The translations under genes and the position numbers were made by a program. A DNA stretch of 64,000 nt. It comes from Cupriavidus plantarum. Its GTDB lineage: Bacteria; Pseudomonadota; Gammaproteobacteria; Burkholderiales; Burkholderiaceae. The notes beneath the pieces are model-generated. The model saw only the letters and a list, made by a program, of their open reading frames with translations, had not been told where the DNA came from and searched no databases. Numbering within the stretch: position 1 is the stretch's first letter; every line of letters starts with the position of its first letter. Positions 52,149-60,820 of this stretch are shown piece by piece. The stretch spans positions 1,054,001-1,118,000 of the forward strand of contig NZ_CAJPUX010000002.1 in assembly GCF_905397285.1 (NCBI RefSeq). Direction: 5' to 3'.

Positions 52149-53056
52149 GGGCGCACCTCGGTGTTGATCGGGGCGGTTTCCCCGGCAGGCGCCGCGCGAC
52201 GCGTCGAGCCCGAGATGCGGCCGAGCGCGCCACGCAGCGGCTGACCGATCGACAGCATGCCGCGCGGCAGGAACACCACGGCCAGCAGCAGGATCGTCGC
52301 CATGACGATCTCCCGCGCCTGCGCGGAGAACCGCAGCGCTTCCGGCAGCGCGGTGAAGATCGTCGCGCCGGCGAGCGCGCCCGAGACGTGGCCCAGCCCG
52401 CCGAGCACCGCATAGGCGATGGCATCGAGGCTGCGTTGCAGGCCAAAGTCGTTCGGCCCGATGAAACCGTTGAGATGCCCGAGCAACGCACCGCCGAGGC
52501 CGCAGACGGCGCCGCTGAACACGAATACGGCGAGCCGCACGCGCGCCACGTCGATGCCCAGCGCCTGGGCGGGCATGTCGTCGAGGCGCGTGGCCTCGAG
52601 CACGCGACCGGTCCGGCCACGCCGCGCGATCACGATCACCGCGACGAGCGCGGCCACCGTGGCCGCCAGCAACGGCAGCGTGGTCGCGAGTGGAATGCCG
52701 TCCAGTCCGAGCGCGCCTCCGGTCACCGTGTCCCAGTTGAACGCGATGACGCGCATGACTTCGGTGAAGGCCAGCGTCGCGAGCGCAAAGTAGTCGCCTT
52801 CGAGCCGCAGCACGGGTGCGCCGAGCAAGAGCGCCATCAGTGCCCCGGCAAGCGTGCCCGCCGCCAGCGCGGCTGGAAACGGCAACGCGGTGTGGAGGGA
52901 AACGAGGACGGAGACGTACGCGCCCACCGCGACGAGCCCGCCCGTGGCGAGCGAGAACCGATTGACGCTGAGCATCAGGTAGACGCCGATGCCGAGGATC
53001 GCATTGATGCACACCAGCGCGATCACGTTTTCATAAGCCAGCAGGAAGTCCATCAT
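52145..53056 (-). CDS. Branched-chain-amino-acid-type ABC permease (LivM-like)
   Basis: A 303-residue inner-membrane permease with about nine helices. LivM motifs are GIGVYLMLSVNRFSLATGG, LEGDYFALATLAFTEVMRVI and GLGGALLGHLNGFIGPNDFG. It has a short cytoplasmic tail. It begins in an ATGA overlap with the LivH-like gene and forms the channel with it. Confidence 0.92.
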   Translation of the reverse strand: MMDFLLAYENVIALVCINAILGIGVYLMLSVNRFSLATGGLVAVGAYVSVLVSLHTALPFPAALAAGTLAGALMALLLGAPVLRLEGDYFALATLAFTEVMRVIAFNWDTVTGGALGLDGIPLATTLPLLAATVAALVAVIVIARRGRTGRVLEATRLDDMPAQALGIDVARVRLAVFVFSGAVCGLGGALLGHLNGFIGPNDFGLQRSLDAIAYAVLGGLGHVSGALAGATIFTALPEALRFSAQAREIVMATILLLAVVFLPRGMLSIGQPLRGALGRISGSTRRAAPAGETAPINTEVRP

Positions 53057-53940
53057 GCGCGCTGCCTTGCGGACGTACCGAAGAAACCCGTGGGACGCAC
53101 CACGAGCACCAGAAAGATGGCGCCAAATGCGATGGCATCGCGCAGCGACGATTGCAGATAGGCCACGCTGTAGACCTCGGTCAGGCCCAGCACGATCCCG
53201 CCAATGGCGGCCCCCGCAACCTGCCCGAGGCCGCCGAGGATCAGCGCGGAGAGCCCCTTGAGCAGGATGTTGTCGCCCATGAACGGCGACACCGCGTTGT
53301 ACAGCACGCCGAGCTGCACGCCGGCCGCGCCCGCGAGCGCGCCCGTCATGCCATACGTCAGCAGCTTGAGCCGCGTGACGGGAATCCCGACGAGCTGGGC
53401 GACGCCCGGCTTGAACGCAATCGTGCGGATGGCGAGTCCGATCCGTGTGCGGCGCAGCGTATACGCCAGCGCGAGCATCAGCAGTACGGCCGAGGCGATC
53501 ACGATCAGCTGCAGGCTCTGCACGCGGACGCCAAGGACGTCCCATGCATGCTCGGTCCACGCGCTCTGCGGAAAGCGTCGCACCTGCGTGCCGAAGACCT
53601 CCTGCACCACCGCGATCAGCAGCCGCGCGAGCGCAAGGCTCGCGACCAGACCCATCCAGCGATTGGCGCCGCGGGCCTCGAGCGGGCGAAACACGAACCA
53701 CTCGCTGGCCATGGCGGTTAGCGCCGATACCAGCATCGCCGCGAGAAACGCGAAGGGCAGCGGCCAGTCGAGTTCGGTGGTGAGTTCGATGCCCGCGAAC
53801 GCGCCAACCATAAGGATGGCGCCCTGGGCGAGGTTGAGCACATTGAGTACGCCGAAGAGCAGCGTGAACCCGACGGCGAACACCGCATAGGTGGCGCCGA
53901 GCGCGAGCCCGTTGACCGTCTGTTGCAGGAATACCTCCAT
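53053..53940 (-). CDS. Branched-chain-amino-acid-type ABC permease (LivH-like)
   Basis: A 295-residue permease starting MEVFLQQTVNGLALGATYAV, the standard LivH opening, with FGVLNVLNLAQGAILMVGAF and LKGLSALILGGLGQVAGAAI. It lies 19 bp after the binding-protein gene. Liv-type importers in catabolic operons often carry aromatic or sulfonated organics rather than amino acids. Confidence 0.92.
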   Translation of the reverse strand: MEVFLQQTVNGLALGATYAVFAVGFTLLFGVLNVLNLAQGAILMVGAFAGIELTTELDWPLPFAFLAAMLVSALTAMASEWFVFRPLEARGANRWMGLVASLALARLLIAVVQEVFGTQVRRFPQSAWTEHAWDVLGVRVQSLQLIVIASAVLLMLALAYTLRRTRIGLAIRTIAFKPGVAQLVGIPVTRLKLLTYGMTGALAGAAGVQLGVLYNAVSPFMGDNILLKGLSALILGGLGQVAGAAIGGIVLGLTEVYSVAYLQSSLRDAIAFGAIFLVLVVRPTGFFGTSARQRA

Positions 53941-53959
53941 GATCGCTACCTGCTTACGC

Positions 53960-55111
53960 TTACTTGTCCGCGCCCTTGCCGTCGAGCGGCACGAACTTGC
54001 CCCCGCGCGCGACGAGGATCTTCGGCTCGACCGTCGGCTCGCGATTGGCATCGAAGCCGATCGGACCGAGCACGCCGGGATATCCCTTGATCGCCGTCAG
54101 CTCGGCATGGATGCGCGCGCTGTCGCCCGACTGCGCGCGGCGGATCGCCTCGACGAGCAGCGCGGCCGCATCGTGGCCGTAGGCGGCATAGATGTCGGGC
54201 CGGCGCTTGTAGCGGGCCTCGTAGTCGCGTACGAAGGACTGGCTGACGGGGTTATCGAGTTCGGGATACCACGCGGTACCGACGATCGTGCCTTCCGCGC
54301 CCGCGCCGCCGAGTTCGAAGAACTTGGTCGAGATGGCCGATTGCGTGCCGACGAACAGCACCTGCTGCGGAATGCCGAGTTGCCGCGCCTGCCGCACGAT
54401 GGCCGCGGCCTCTTCGGCCAGCGCGCCGATGACGATCGCATCGGGATTCTGCGCCTTGATCTTGGTGAGCTGCGCGGCAAAGTCGACATCGCCGCGCTGG
54501 AAGGTCTCGGTCGCCACGACGTTCACGCCGTTGTCGGCCAGCGCCTGCTTCTGGACCGTATAGGCCGATTTCGTCAGCTGGTCGTCGATGCCGTAGATCT
54601 GCGCCACCCGCTTGATCTTGTTCTGCGCCACCACGCGCTTGATCACGCCCGGCGTGACGATGTCCTCCGGCGGGCTGACGCGGAACAGCCGGTCGCCGAT
54701 GCGCTGCGTGAGGCCGGCCGCGGTGTTCGACGACGCAATGATCGGAATGCCGGCCTTCTGCGCGAGCGGATCGGCCGCCAATGCGGACGTCGTCAGCGTG
54801 GGTCCGAGAATGGCGGAGACCTTGTCCTTGCCGATGAGGCGCTGGAAGATATTGACGGTCTGGTTGCGGTCCGCGCCATCGTCGTAATGGACGAGCTCGA
54901 TCTTGAGCTTGCCGAGCTTGCCGCTGGCATTGGCTTGCTCCACTACCTGCTCGATGGCGTTCTTCTGCTCGATGCCGTAGAGCGCGGCCGATCCGCCCGT
55001 TGTGGTCTGCACCACGCCGACCTTGATCACCTGTGCGACGGCGGTGGGTACGTGGAGGCTGGCCGCCCCGATCAGGGCGAGCGAAGCGATGGTCTTGCCG
55101 AAGGATGTCAT
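53960..55111 (-). CDS. Branched-chain-amino-acid-type ABC binding protein (LivK-like)
   Basis: A 383-residue periplasmic binding protein. The signal peptide MTSFGKTIASLALIGAASLH...AVAQ is followed by VIKVGVVQTTTGGSAALYG and DRNQTVNIFQRLIGKDKVSA, then ILGPTLTTSALAADPLAQKA. The ligand is unknown; the operon's three flavin monooxygenase-type genes suggest an organosulfur or amine compound instead of leucine. It is the first transporter gene after the SsuD-like monooxygenase. Confidence 0.92.
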   Translation of the reverse strand: MTSFGKTIASLALIGAASLHVPTAVAQVIKVGVVQTTTGGSAALYGIEQKNAIEQVVEQANASGKLGKLKIELVHYDDGADRNQTVNIFQRLIGKDKVSAILGPTLTTSALAADPLAQKAGIPIIASSNTAAGLTQRIGDRLFRVSPPEDIVTPGVIKRVVAQNKIKRVAQIYGIDDQLTKSAYTVQKQALADNGVNVVATETFQRGDVDFAAQLTKIKAQNPDAIVIGALAEEAAAIVRQARQLGIPQQVLFVGTQSAISTKFFELGGAGAEGTIVGTAWYPELDNPVSQSFVRDYEARYKRRPDIYAAYGHDAAALLVEAIRRAQSGDSARIHAELTAIKGYPGVLGPIGFDANREPTVEPKILVARGGKFVPLDGKGADK

Positions 55112-55143
55112 ATGCGTTCTCGATAATAAGGAGTCAGGAGGTA

Positions 55144-56271
55144 TCAGGCCTGCTTGCGCCACGCGGCGTCGCGATCGGCGGTCCATGCGGACGTCGCGCC
55201 GGCTTCGGTTTCGCGATCCACGGGCAGATGCGGCAGCACCAGTTCGGCAAAGCGGTAGGCTTCTTCCAGCAAGGGCATGCCCGAGACGATGAGCACGTCG
55301 ATGCCGGCGTCGCGGTACTCCTGGATGCGCGCGAGCACCTGTTGCGGGCTGCCGACCAGTGCGGTGCCGGGCCCATGCCGCACCAGCCCGATGCCGGACC
55401 AGAGGTTGGGCTCGATCTCCAGTTCGCGCAGGTCCTTCGGCTTGCGGCCGCCATGCAGCGCGGACATGCGCTGCTGGCCGACCGAATCGATGCCGGCGAC
55501 ATACGACTGCGCGCCCGCGATCGCGGCATCGTCCATGTGGTCGTACAGATCCTGCGCGGCGGCCCATGCTTCGGCTTCGGTCGGACGCACGATCACGTAC
55601 AGGCGGATGCCGAATCGAATCTTGTCCGCGCGGCCATGCCGGCGGGCGATCTCGCGCACTTCGCGGATCTTCGCTTCCGCCTGCGACACCGTCTCGCCCC
55701 AGGACAGGTAGGTATCGATATGCTTCGCCGCGACCTCGTGCGCGGCGGGCGACGAGCCTCCAAACCACAGTTCGGGCACGCGGCCGCCGTGCGGCTGCAG
55801 CGGCAGGCCGGCGTCCACCACATGGATGTACTTGCCCTTGAACGTCACCGATTCCCCGCGCAGCAGCGCGCGCAGCACGGTCAGGTACTCGTCGGTGTAC
55901 GCATAGCGCTCGTCGTGGCTCAGATGCACGCCGAACTGTGCCATCAGCTTCGCGTCCCCGTTGACGATGTTGATGCGGAGCCGGCCCTTCGAGAACTGAT
56001 CGAAGGTGGTGATCATCTTGCCCAGCAGCGTCGGCGAGAGCAGCGGCGGATGCGCGGCGATCAGATGCTGGAAGCGATCGGTGTACGGAATCAGGGACGC
56101 GCCCTGTACCCACGCGTCGTGCGTGCCGGTGGCCAGCAGCGCGCCGGTGTAGCCGAGGTGGTCCACGGCGCGGGCGAGTTGCTGGAAATAGGGGTAGCTC
56201 AGCTGGCGCGCGCCGTCCGCGCGCCAGGGATAACGGCCATCGGGGCCGGTCAGGTACCACAGGACTTCCAT
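55144..56271 (-). CDS. SsuD-like FMNH2-dependent (alkanesulfonate-type) monooxygenase
   Basis: A 375-residue LLM-class enzyme. It resembles alkanesulfonate monooxygenase in VLWYLTGPDGRYPW, GYTGALLATGTHDAWVQGAS, RLRINIVNGDAKLMAQFGVH, YTDEYLTVLRALLRGESVTF and LWFGGSSPAAHEVAAKHIDT. Such enzymes desulfonate R-SO3- to an aldehyde and sulfite using reduced flavin from an SsuE-type reductase; none is encoded here. It lies 13 bp after the SsuA-fold gene, the pair resembling an ssuA-ssuD arrangement within a Liv operon. Confidence 0.9.
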   Translation of the reverse strand: MEVLWYLTGPDGRYPWRADGARQLSYPYFQQLARAVDHLGYTGALLATGTHDAWVQGASLIPYTDRFQHLIAAHPPLLSPTLLGKMITTFDQFSKGRLRINIVNGDAKLMAQFGVHLSHDERYAYTDEYLTVLRALLRGESVTFKGKYIHVVDAGLPLQPHGGRVPELWFGGSSPAAHEVAAKHIDTYLSWGETVSQAEAKIREVREIARRHGRADKIRFGIRLYVIVRPTEAEAWAAAQDLYDHMDDAAIAGAQSYVAGIDSVGQQRMSALHGGRKPKDLRELEIEPNLWSGIGLVRHGPGTALVGSPQQVLARIQEYRDAGIDVLIVSGMPLLEEAYRFAELVLPHLPVDRETEAGATSAWTADRDAAWRKQA

Positions 56272-56284
56272 TGCGTTTCCTCTG

Positions 56285-57160
56285 TCAGGCGGCTACCGCC
56301 GCGGGGTAGCAGTGGGTCACCGTGTCGTCCACGGCGATGCGTTCGGGAATCAGTTCGAAGCGCGCGAAGATGTCGGCGTGGTGCTGTTGCTCCGCAAGGA
56401 AACCGGCATCGGGCAGATGCACGCCCCACGGGCGCGCGGTGATGGCGGCGAGCCAGCCCGCGGCGCCATGCCCGTTGAGGCCCGCGAGCAGCTGGGCGGC
56501 GCCCTCCGGGTCGGCGGCGGTCAGTGCATCGGAGTCGCTGAGCGCGTCCACGAGCGCCTGCACGGCTTGCGGATGGTCGCGCAGGACGTCCTGCCGGCCC
56601 CAGTACACGGAGCGGTTGGAGAAGGCGGCGCCGGGCCGAGCGAGGATCCGCACCTTCACGGCCGATTCGATCTCGGCAAGCAGCGGGTCCGTCGCGACGA
56701 TCGCGTCGAGGAGCCCCTGATAGAGAGCATCCCGGGCCGTGGCGGGCAGCAGTTCCACCGCATTGACCTCCCGCCACGCCACGCCTGCCTTGTCCAGCTC
56801 GGCGGCGAGAAACTGCGTATGCCAGGAGATCGGCATCAATGCCACGCCGCGGCCGCGCAGATCCGCCAGCGTCTGGTAAGGCGAATCGGCCCGAACGACC
56901 AGCCCGCCGCGCTCGTGGCGCGGCTCGGACATGCCGAACACGGCCACATCCAGCCCCTCGGCCTTGGCGAGGATCGGCGGCGTGGCCCCGGTGCCCGCCA
57001 GCTGGATGACACCCAGTCGCATCAGCGGGATGGTCGCGGCGCCCGCGCTGTAGACGAAGAAGGCGATGCCCTGCGCGCGCAACGCGGCCACGTGTTCGGG
57101 CCGGCGGGCAAGGATCGATAGCGATGGATTCTGTGGGTGGACCCCCACGATTAACGTCAT
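56285..57160 (-). CDS. SsuA/NMT1-fold protein without signal peptide
   Basis: A 291-residue type II periplasmic-binding fold protein similar to aliphatic-sulfonate binding proteins (VIQLAGTGATPPILAKAEGL, RADSPYQTLADLRGRGVALM, GLLDAIVATDPLLAEIESAV, AFSNRSVYWGRQDVLRDHPQ). It begins MTLIVGVHPQNP, with no hydrophobic signal or lipobox, and the frame upstream does not supply one, so it is probably cytoplasmic. The desulfinase DszB uses this same fold in the cytoplasm, but its catalytic N-terminal Cys has no counterpart here; the only Cys is near the C-terminus (THCYP). It is first gene of the operon. Confidence 0.82.
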   Translation of the reverse strand: MTLIVGVHPQNPSLSILARRPEHVAALRAQGIAFFVYSAGAATIPLMRLGVIQLAGTGATPPILAKAEGLDVAVFGMSEPRHERGGLVVRADSPYQTLADLRGRGVALMPISWHTQFLAAELDKAGVAWREVNAVELLPATARDALYQGLLDAIVATDPLLAEIESAVKVRILARPGAAFSNRSVYWGRQDVLRDHPQAVQALVDALSDSDALTAADPEGAAQLLAGLNGHGAAGWLAAITARPWGVHLPDAGFLAEQQHHADIFARFELIPERIAVDDTVTHCYPAAVAA

Positions 57161-57215
57161 GGCAACTACCGTAGCGAGTGGAAGAGGGTGTCGGTTATGC
57201 TGGGTGAACCGCGTA

Positions 57216-57234
57216 TCATGGGTTAAACCCATGA
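57216..57234. promoter_or_regulatory. Perfect palindrome between CGNR regulator and flavin-monooxygenase operon
   Basis: TCATGGGTT-A-AACCCATGA has perfect 9-bp arms in the divergent region, about 55 bp before the SsuA-fold gene and 120 bp before the regulator. A related TGGGTGAACC lies at 57201-57210. It is the strongest operator candidate in the window. Confidence 0.65.
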
Positions 57235-57353
57235 CGCAGACCGTATGCCGAGTGTAAGAGGCAACGCGCGGCGCCCAAACCAACGAATTCGGCTATGGAT
57301 ATGCGCAGCCGGCGTCGACTGGGCGCCTCAGGGCGGCGCCAACTGGAGGTAAC

Positions 57354-58034
57354 ATGACATCCGACATCGAACGCATCGAGACCATGACCGCAACCATTGA
57401 TGCCATGCCCACGGAAGTCCACGACGCGCCCGTCACGGCGGAGGCGCTCGCGTTCAAGCTGCGCGGCGGCACGCCAAGCCTGTACCTCGTCGAAACGCTG
57501 GGAGAGTGGACCGGCCGCCAGTACGAGCGCGTCTACGATGCCGATCGATGGCAGGAATGGATCGGGCTCGTGAAGCTGCCCGTGCCGGCACGGCGGGCGA
57601 CGTCGCGCGAGCTGGCGCGCATGCGCGAGCTGCGGCGCGCGATCTACGAGATCGCGCAGGCGGTGCGAACGGGGGTGTTGCCGGAGGCGGGGTATGTGGA
57701 GACCGTGAACCGGTTCGCCCGCACGGCGCTGGCGGCGCCACAGTTGTCAGCGGCGGCGGACCGATGGTCGATATCGGATCGCGTCACGCATGCCCAGGTG
57801 CTGGCGATGATCGCGCTCGACGCGATTTCGCTGCTCGGCGGGCCGTTGCGCGAACGGATCCGCGTCTGCGCGCGGCCGCGCTGCCCGGTGCTGTTTGTCG
57901 ATCGCTCCCGGCATGGCGGGCGTATCTGGTGCTCCGCGGCGTGCGGATCTCGGTCCGCCAGCGCGAAGTACCGGCTGCGGCTGGCTGGGAGGGAGCCCGA
58001 CGAGGACCGCGACTTCTGCGTCAGCCAGCACTGA
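57354..58034 (+). CDS. CGNR zinc-finger (ABATE-domain) transcriptional regulator
   Basis: A 226-residue protein. An N-terminal ABATE-like ligand domain (GGTPSLYLVETLGEWTGRQY, ATSRELARMRELRRAIYEIA) is followed by a zinc finger with CARPRC and CSAAC pairs (about residues 178-203); the last Cys pair leads into GSR in place of the usual GNR. GGAGG five bases upstream fixes the start. These regulators often sit beside the operons they control; here it is divergent from the LLM/Liv operon with a palindrome between. Confidence 0.9.
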   Translation: MTSDIERIETMTATIDAMPTEVHDAPVTAEALAFKLRGGTPSLYLVETLGEWTGRQYERVYDADRWQEWIGLVKLPVPARRATSRELARMRELRRAIYEIAQAVRTGVLPEAGYVETVNRFARTALAAPQLSAAADRWSISDRVTHAQVLAMIALDAISLLGGPLRERIRVCARPRCPVLFVDRSRHGGRIWCSAACGSRSASAKYRLRLAGREPDEDRDFCVSQH

Positions 58035-58064
58035 GCGGGGCTGAACGTCTGCGGCTGAGCGTGA

Positions 58065-58199
58065 CTAATGGCTGCGCATGCCGGCCGCTTCCATCAGCAC
58101 GCGGATCAGCATTGCCGCCACGCCAAGGGTGGCGACGCTGCCGGCCCAGATGGCGATGAGCCAGCCGACTTGACGCAGGCGTTCGGTAGGACGTGCCAT
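58065..58199 (-). CDS. DUF2474-type small membrane protein of the CIO oxidase operon
   Basis: A 44-residue protein with one membrane helix (VGWLIAIWAGSVATLGVAAM), starting 14 bp after the subunit II gene. Size, position and the Trp-rich N-terminal half match DUF2474 proteins that follow cioAB genes; these are thought to play a stabilising role like CydX. It is short, but the context supports it. Confidence 0.75.
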   Translation of the reverse strand: MARPTERLRQVGWLIAIWAGSVATLGVAAMLIRVLMEAAGMRSH

Positions 58200-58213
58200 G
58201 GCGAGGTTCCAGG

Positions 58214-59221
58214 TCAGTGATAGCCCTCGCCGAGCCTGACCTTGCCGCGGAATACGTAGTAGGACCAGGTGGTGTAGACGAGGATGAACGGAATCACGAA
58301 CAGCGCGCCGACGAGCGCAAAGCCCTGGCTCTGCGGCGGCGCGGCCGCGGTCCAGATGGAGATCGACGGCGGAATGATGTTGGGCCACGTGCTGATGGCG
58401 AGCCCGCTGTATCCGAGGAAAATCAGGCCCAGCGTGTAGAGGAAGGGCTGCGAATGGACCTCGGCGCGCAGCGAGCGCAATAGCAGGATCGCGCCGAGCG
58501 CCACGAGGATCGGCACGGGCGAGAACCAGAGCAGGTTCGGAAAGGTGAACCAGCGCTCCGAGATCCGCGCGTGCGCCATCGGCGTCCAGATGCTGACGGC
58601 GACGATGCAGGCGAGCATCACCCAGATCAGTGGCGCGGCCAGATGCTTCATGCGTGCGTGCAGTTCACCTTCGGTCTTCATGATGAGCCACGTCGCCCCC
58701 AGCAGCATGTAGGCGACGATCACGCCGACGCCGCAGAACAGCGGGAACGGCGCGAGCCAGCTGAAGGCGTCGCCCGCGTAGGCGCCGTCGCGCACGGGCA
58801 GGCCGTCGATGAACGCGCCAAGCGCAATGCCCTGGCAGAACGCGGCGACGAAGGAGCCGCCCGAGAACGCGAGATCCCACACCGGGCGTTCACGGTCGTT
58901 GGCCTTGAAGCGGAACTCGAACGCCACGCCGCGGAAGATCAGCCCCAGCAGCATCAGGACCAGCGGCAGATACAACGCGGAGAGCAGCACCGAGTAGGCC
59001 AGCGGAAACGCGGCCAGCAACCCCGCGCCGCCCAGCACCAGCCAGGTCTCGTTGCCGTCCCAGACCGGTGCCACGGTGTTCATCATCACGTCCCGGTCGT
59101 GGCGGTCCGGCACGAATGGAAAGAGGATGCCGATACCGAGATCGAAGCCGTCCATCACGACGTACATCATCACGCCGAAGAAGATGATGACGATCCAGAG
59201 TAGCGAGAGATCGATGCCCAT
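58214..59221 (-). CDS. cioB: Cytochrome bd-type ubiquinol oxidase subunit II (CioB/CydB)
   Basis: A 335-residue integral membrane protein with about eight helices, starting MGIDLSLLWIVIIFFGVMMY. The family stretches VMDGFDLGIGILFPFVPDRH, PVWDGNETWLVLGGAGLLAA and FRGVAFEFRFKANDRERPVW are present. It partners the heme-carrying subunit I, encoded 3 bp upstream, in quinol oxidation with oxygen reduction. Confidence 0.94.
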   Translation of the reverse strand: MGIDLSLLWIVIIFFGVMMYVVMDGFDLGIGILFPFVPDRHDRDVMMNTVAPVWDGNETWLVLGGAGLLAAFPLAYSVLLSALYLPLVLMLLGLIFRGVAFEFRFKANDRERPVWDLAFSGGSFVAAFCQGIALGAFIDGLPVRDGAYAGDAFSWLAPFPLFCGVGVIVAYMLLGATWLIMKTEGELHARMKHLAAPLIWVMLACIVAVSIWTPMAHARISERWFTFPNLLWFSPVPILVALGAILLLRSLRAEVHSQPFLYTLGLIFLGYSGLAISTWPNIIPPSISIWTAAAPPQSQGFALVGALFVIPFILVYTTWSYYVFRGKVRLGEGYH

Positions 59222-59224
59222 GTA

Positions 59225-60661
59225 TCAGCTCCCTTTGTGTTCGGCGACAACGGCATGGCCGTCGGGAATGGCGGAGAGGGGACGCGCGGGCTTCTGGTGC
59301 GCGGCGGGTTCCGGCGGCTCGATCTCGTAGGCATCCCCTTCGTTCGGCTGCGGCCCCTTGCGCACGAGGCGCAGCATGTAGGCGATGCCGACACCGAAGA
59401 CGAAGATATAGGTCACGATGAACAGCGCCAGAGAAATCGTCAGCTGCCCGACGCTGTGCGGCGACACGGCATCGGCGGTGCGCATCAGGCCGTAGACGAC
59501 CCAGGGCTGGCGGCCGATCTCGGTGGTGAACCAACCGGCCAGCAGCGCCACCAGCCCCGCCGGCCCCATGAGCAGCGCCATCCGCAGGAAGCCGCGGTGC
59601 CGGAATATCCGGCCCTGCCGCCTTAACAGCAGCCCCAGCACGCCCAGCAGGATCATCAGCATGCCGAGGGCGACCATCGTGCGGAACGTCCAGAACAGGA
59701 TCGTCGCGTTCGGCCGGTCCTGCGGCGGGAAGGCCTTCAGGCCTTTGATGGAGCCGTCGAAGGTATGGGTCAGGATCAGGCTGCCAAGGCGAGGAATCGC
59801 GATGGCATAGCGCGTTTCCTCCCGCTGCATGTCCGGCCAGCCAAACACGAGCAGGGGCAGCGGCCCCGGGGCGTCGGCTTCCCAGTGGCCCTCTACCGCG
59901 GCAATCTTGGCGGGCTGGTGCTCGAGCGTGTTCAGGCCGTGCGCATCGCCGACCACGGCCTGGATCGGCGCGACGATCAGCACCATCCACATCGCCATCG
60001 ACAGCATCTTGCGGATGGCCGGGTTGTCGTTGCCGCGCAGAAGGTGCCACGCGGCGGACGCGCCCACGAACAGCGCGGTGGACAGGAACGCGGCGATCAC
60101 CATATGGCAGAGCCGGTACGGGAAAGACGGGTTGAAGATGACCGCGAACCAGTCCATCGGGACCACGCGGCCATCGATGATCTCGTAGCCCTGCGGCGTA
60201 TGCATCCAGCTGTTCGATGCCAGGATCCACGTCGAGGAGATCAGCGTGCCGATGCACACCATCGCCGTCGCGAACATGTGCAGGCCCGGGCCGACCTTCT
60301 TCCAGCCGAAGAGCATGACCCCCAGGAACCCAGCTTCGAGGAAGAACGCGGTCAGCACCTCGTAGGCGAGCAGCGGGCCGGTGACGCCGCCCGCGAACTC
60401 CGAGAAGAAGCTCCAGTTGGTGCCGAACTGGTACGCCATGACGATGCCGGAGACCACCCCCATGCCGAAATTCAGGGCGAAGACCTTGGACCAGAAGTGA
60501 TAGAGGTCGCGGTAGACCTTGTTGCGGGTGCGCAGCCAGCACGCCTCAAGAACCGCGAGGTACGCCGCCATGCCGATCGTGATGGCGGGGAACACGATAT
60601 GCACCGAGACCGTGAATGCAAACTGGAATCGCGCGAGATCGAGGGCTTCGAGATTGGGCAT
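59225..60661 (-). CDS. cioA: Cytochrome bd-type ubiquinol oxidase subunit I, cyanide-insensitive (CioA) type
   Basis: A 478-residue heme protein. Heme ligand positions are visible: His in FTVSVHIVFPAITIG and His in YRLCHMVIAAF. The GRQPW motif is present. The Q-loop between the middle helices is short, the feature of CIO rather than E. coli-type bd-I oxidases. The start MPNLEALDLARFQFAFTVS suits the family; the frame's long upstream extension runs into the divergent IorA gene. It oxidises ubiquinol at the inner membrane and is resistant to cyanide in related bacteria. Confidence 0.94.
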   Translation of the reverse strand: MPNLEALDLARFQFAFTVSVHIVFPAITIGMAAYLAVLEACWLRTRNKVYRDLYHFWSKVFALNFGMGVVSGIVMAYQFGTNWSFFSEFAGGVTGPLLAYEVLTAFFLEAGFLGVMLFGWKKVGPGLHMFATAMVCIGTLISSTWILASNSWMHTPQGYEIIDGRVVPMDWFAVIFNPSFPYRLCHMVIAAFLSTALFVGASAAWHLLRGNDNPAIRKMLSMAMWMVLIVAPIQAVVGDAHGLNTLEHQPAKIAAVEGHWEADAPGPLPLLVFGWPDMQREETRYAIAIPRLGSLILTHTFDGSIKGLKAFPPQDRPNATILFWTFRTMVALGMLMILLGVLGLLLRRQGRIFRHRGFLRMALLMGPAGLVALLAGWFTTEIGRQPWVVYGLMRTADAVSPHSVGQLTISLALFIVTYIFVFGVGIAYMLRLVRKGPQPNEGDAYEIEPPEPAAHQKPARPLSAIPDGHAVVAEHKGS

Positions 60662-60724
60662 CGAGGTCTCTGTTTCTGTCCAGGCGTGCACCCGGGGTGG
60701 GGCGCGTGGGGTAAGCGCTATGGA

Positions 60725-60746
60725 TGGGCACGCGCATTCGTGCCCA
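60725..60746. promoter_or_regulatory. Inverted repeat in cioA/iorA divergent region
   Basis: Perfect 8-bp arms TGGGCACG and CGTGCCCA with a 6-bp spacer lie 64 bp upstream of the cioA start. It could be an operator or part of a divergent promoter. Confidence 0.45.
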
Positions 60747-60805
60747 GCATGGAGCGATCCTAGGCGCCTCCTCGCGCCTGCGCGACGACTCTTTGGTGCG
60801 ATCGA

Positions 60806-60820
60806 AACCATACGATGGTT
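60806..60820. promoter_or_regulatory. Second palindrome in cioA/iorA divergent region
   Basis: AACCAT-ACG-ATGGTT, with perfect 6-bp arms, lies about 65 bp before the IorA start codon, on the IorA-proximal side of the region. Candidate operator for the molybdenum-hydroxylase operon. Confidence 0.45.
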
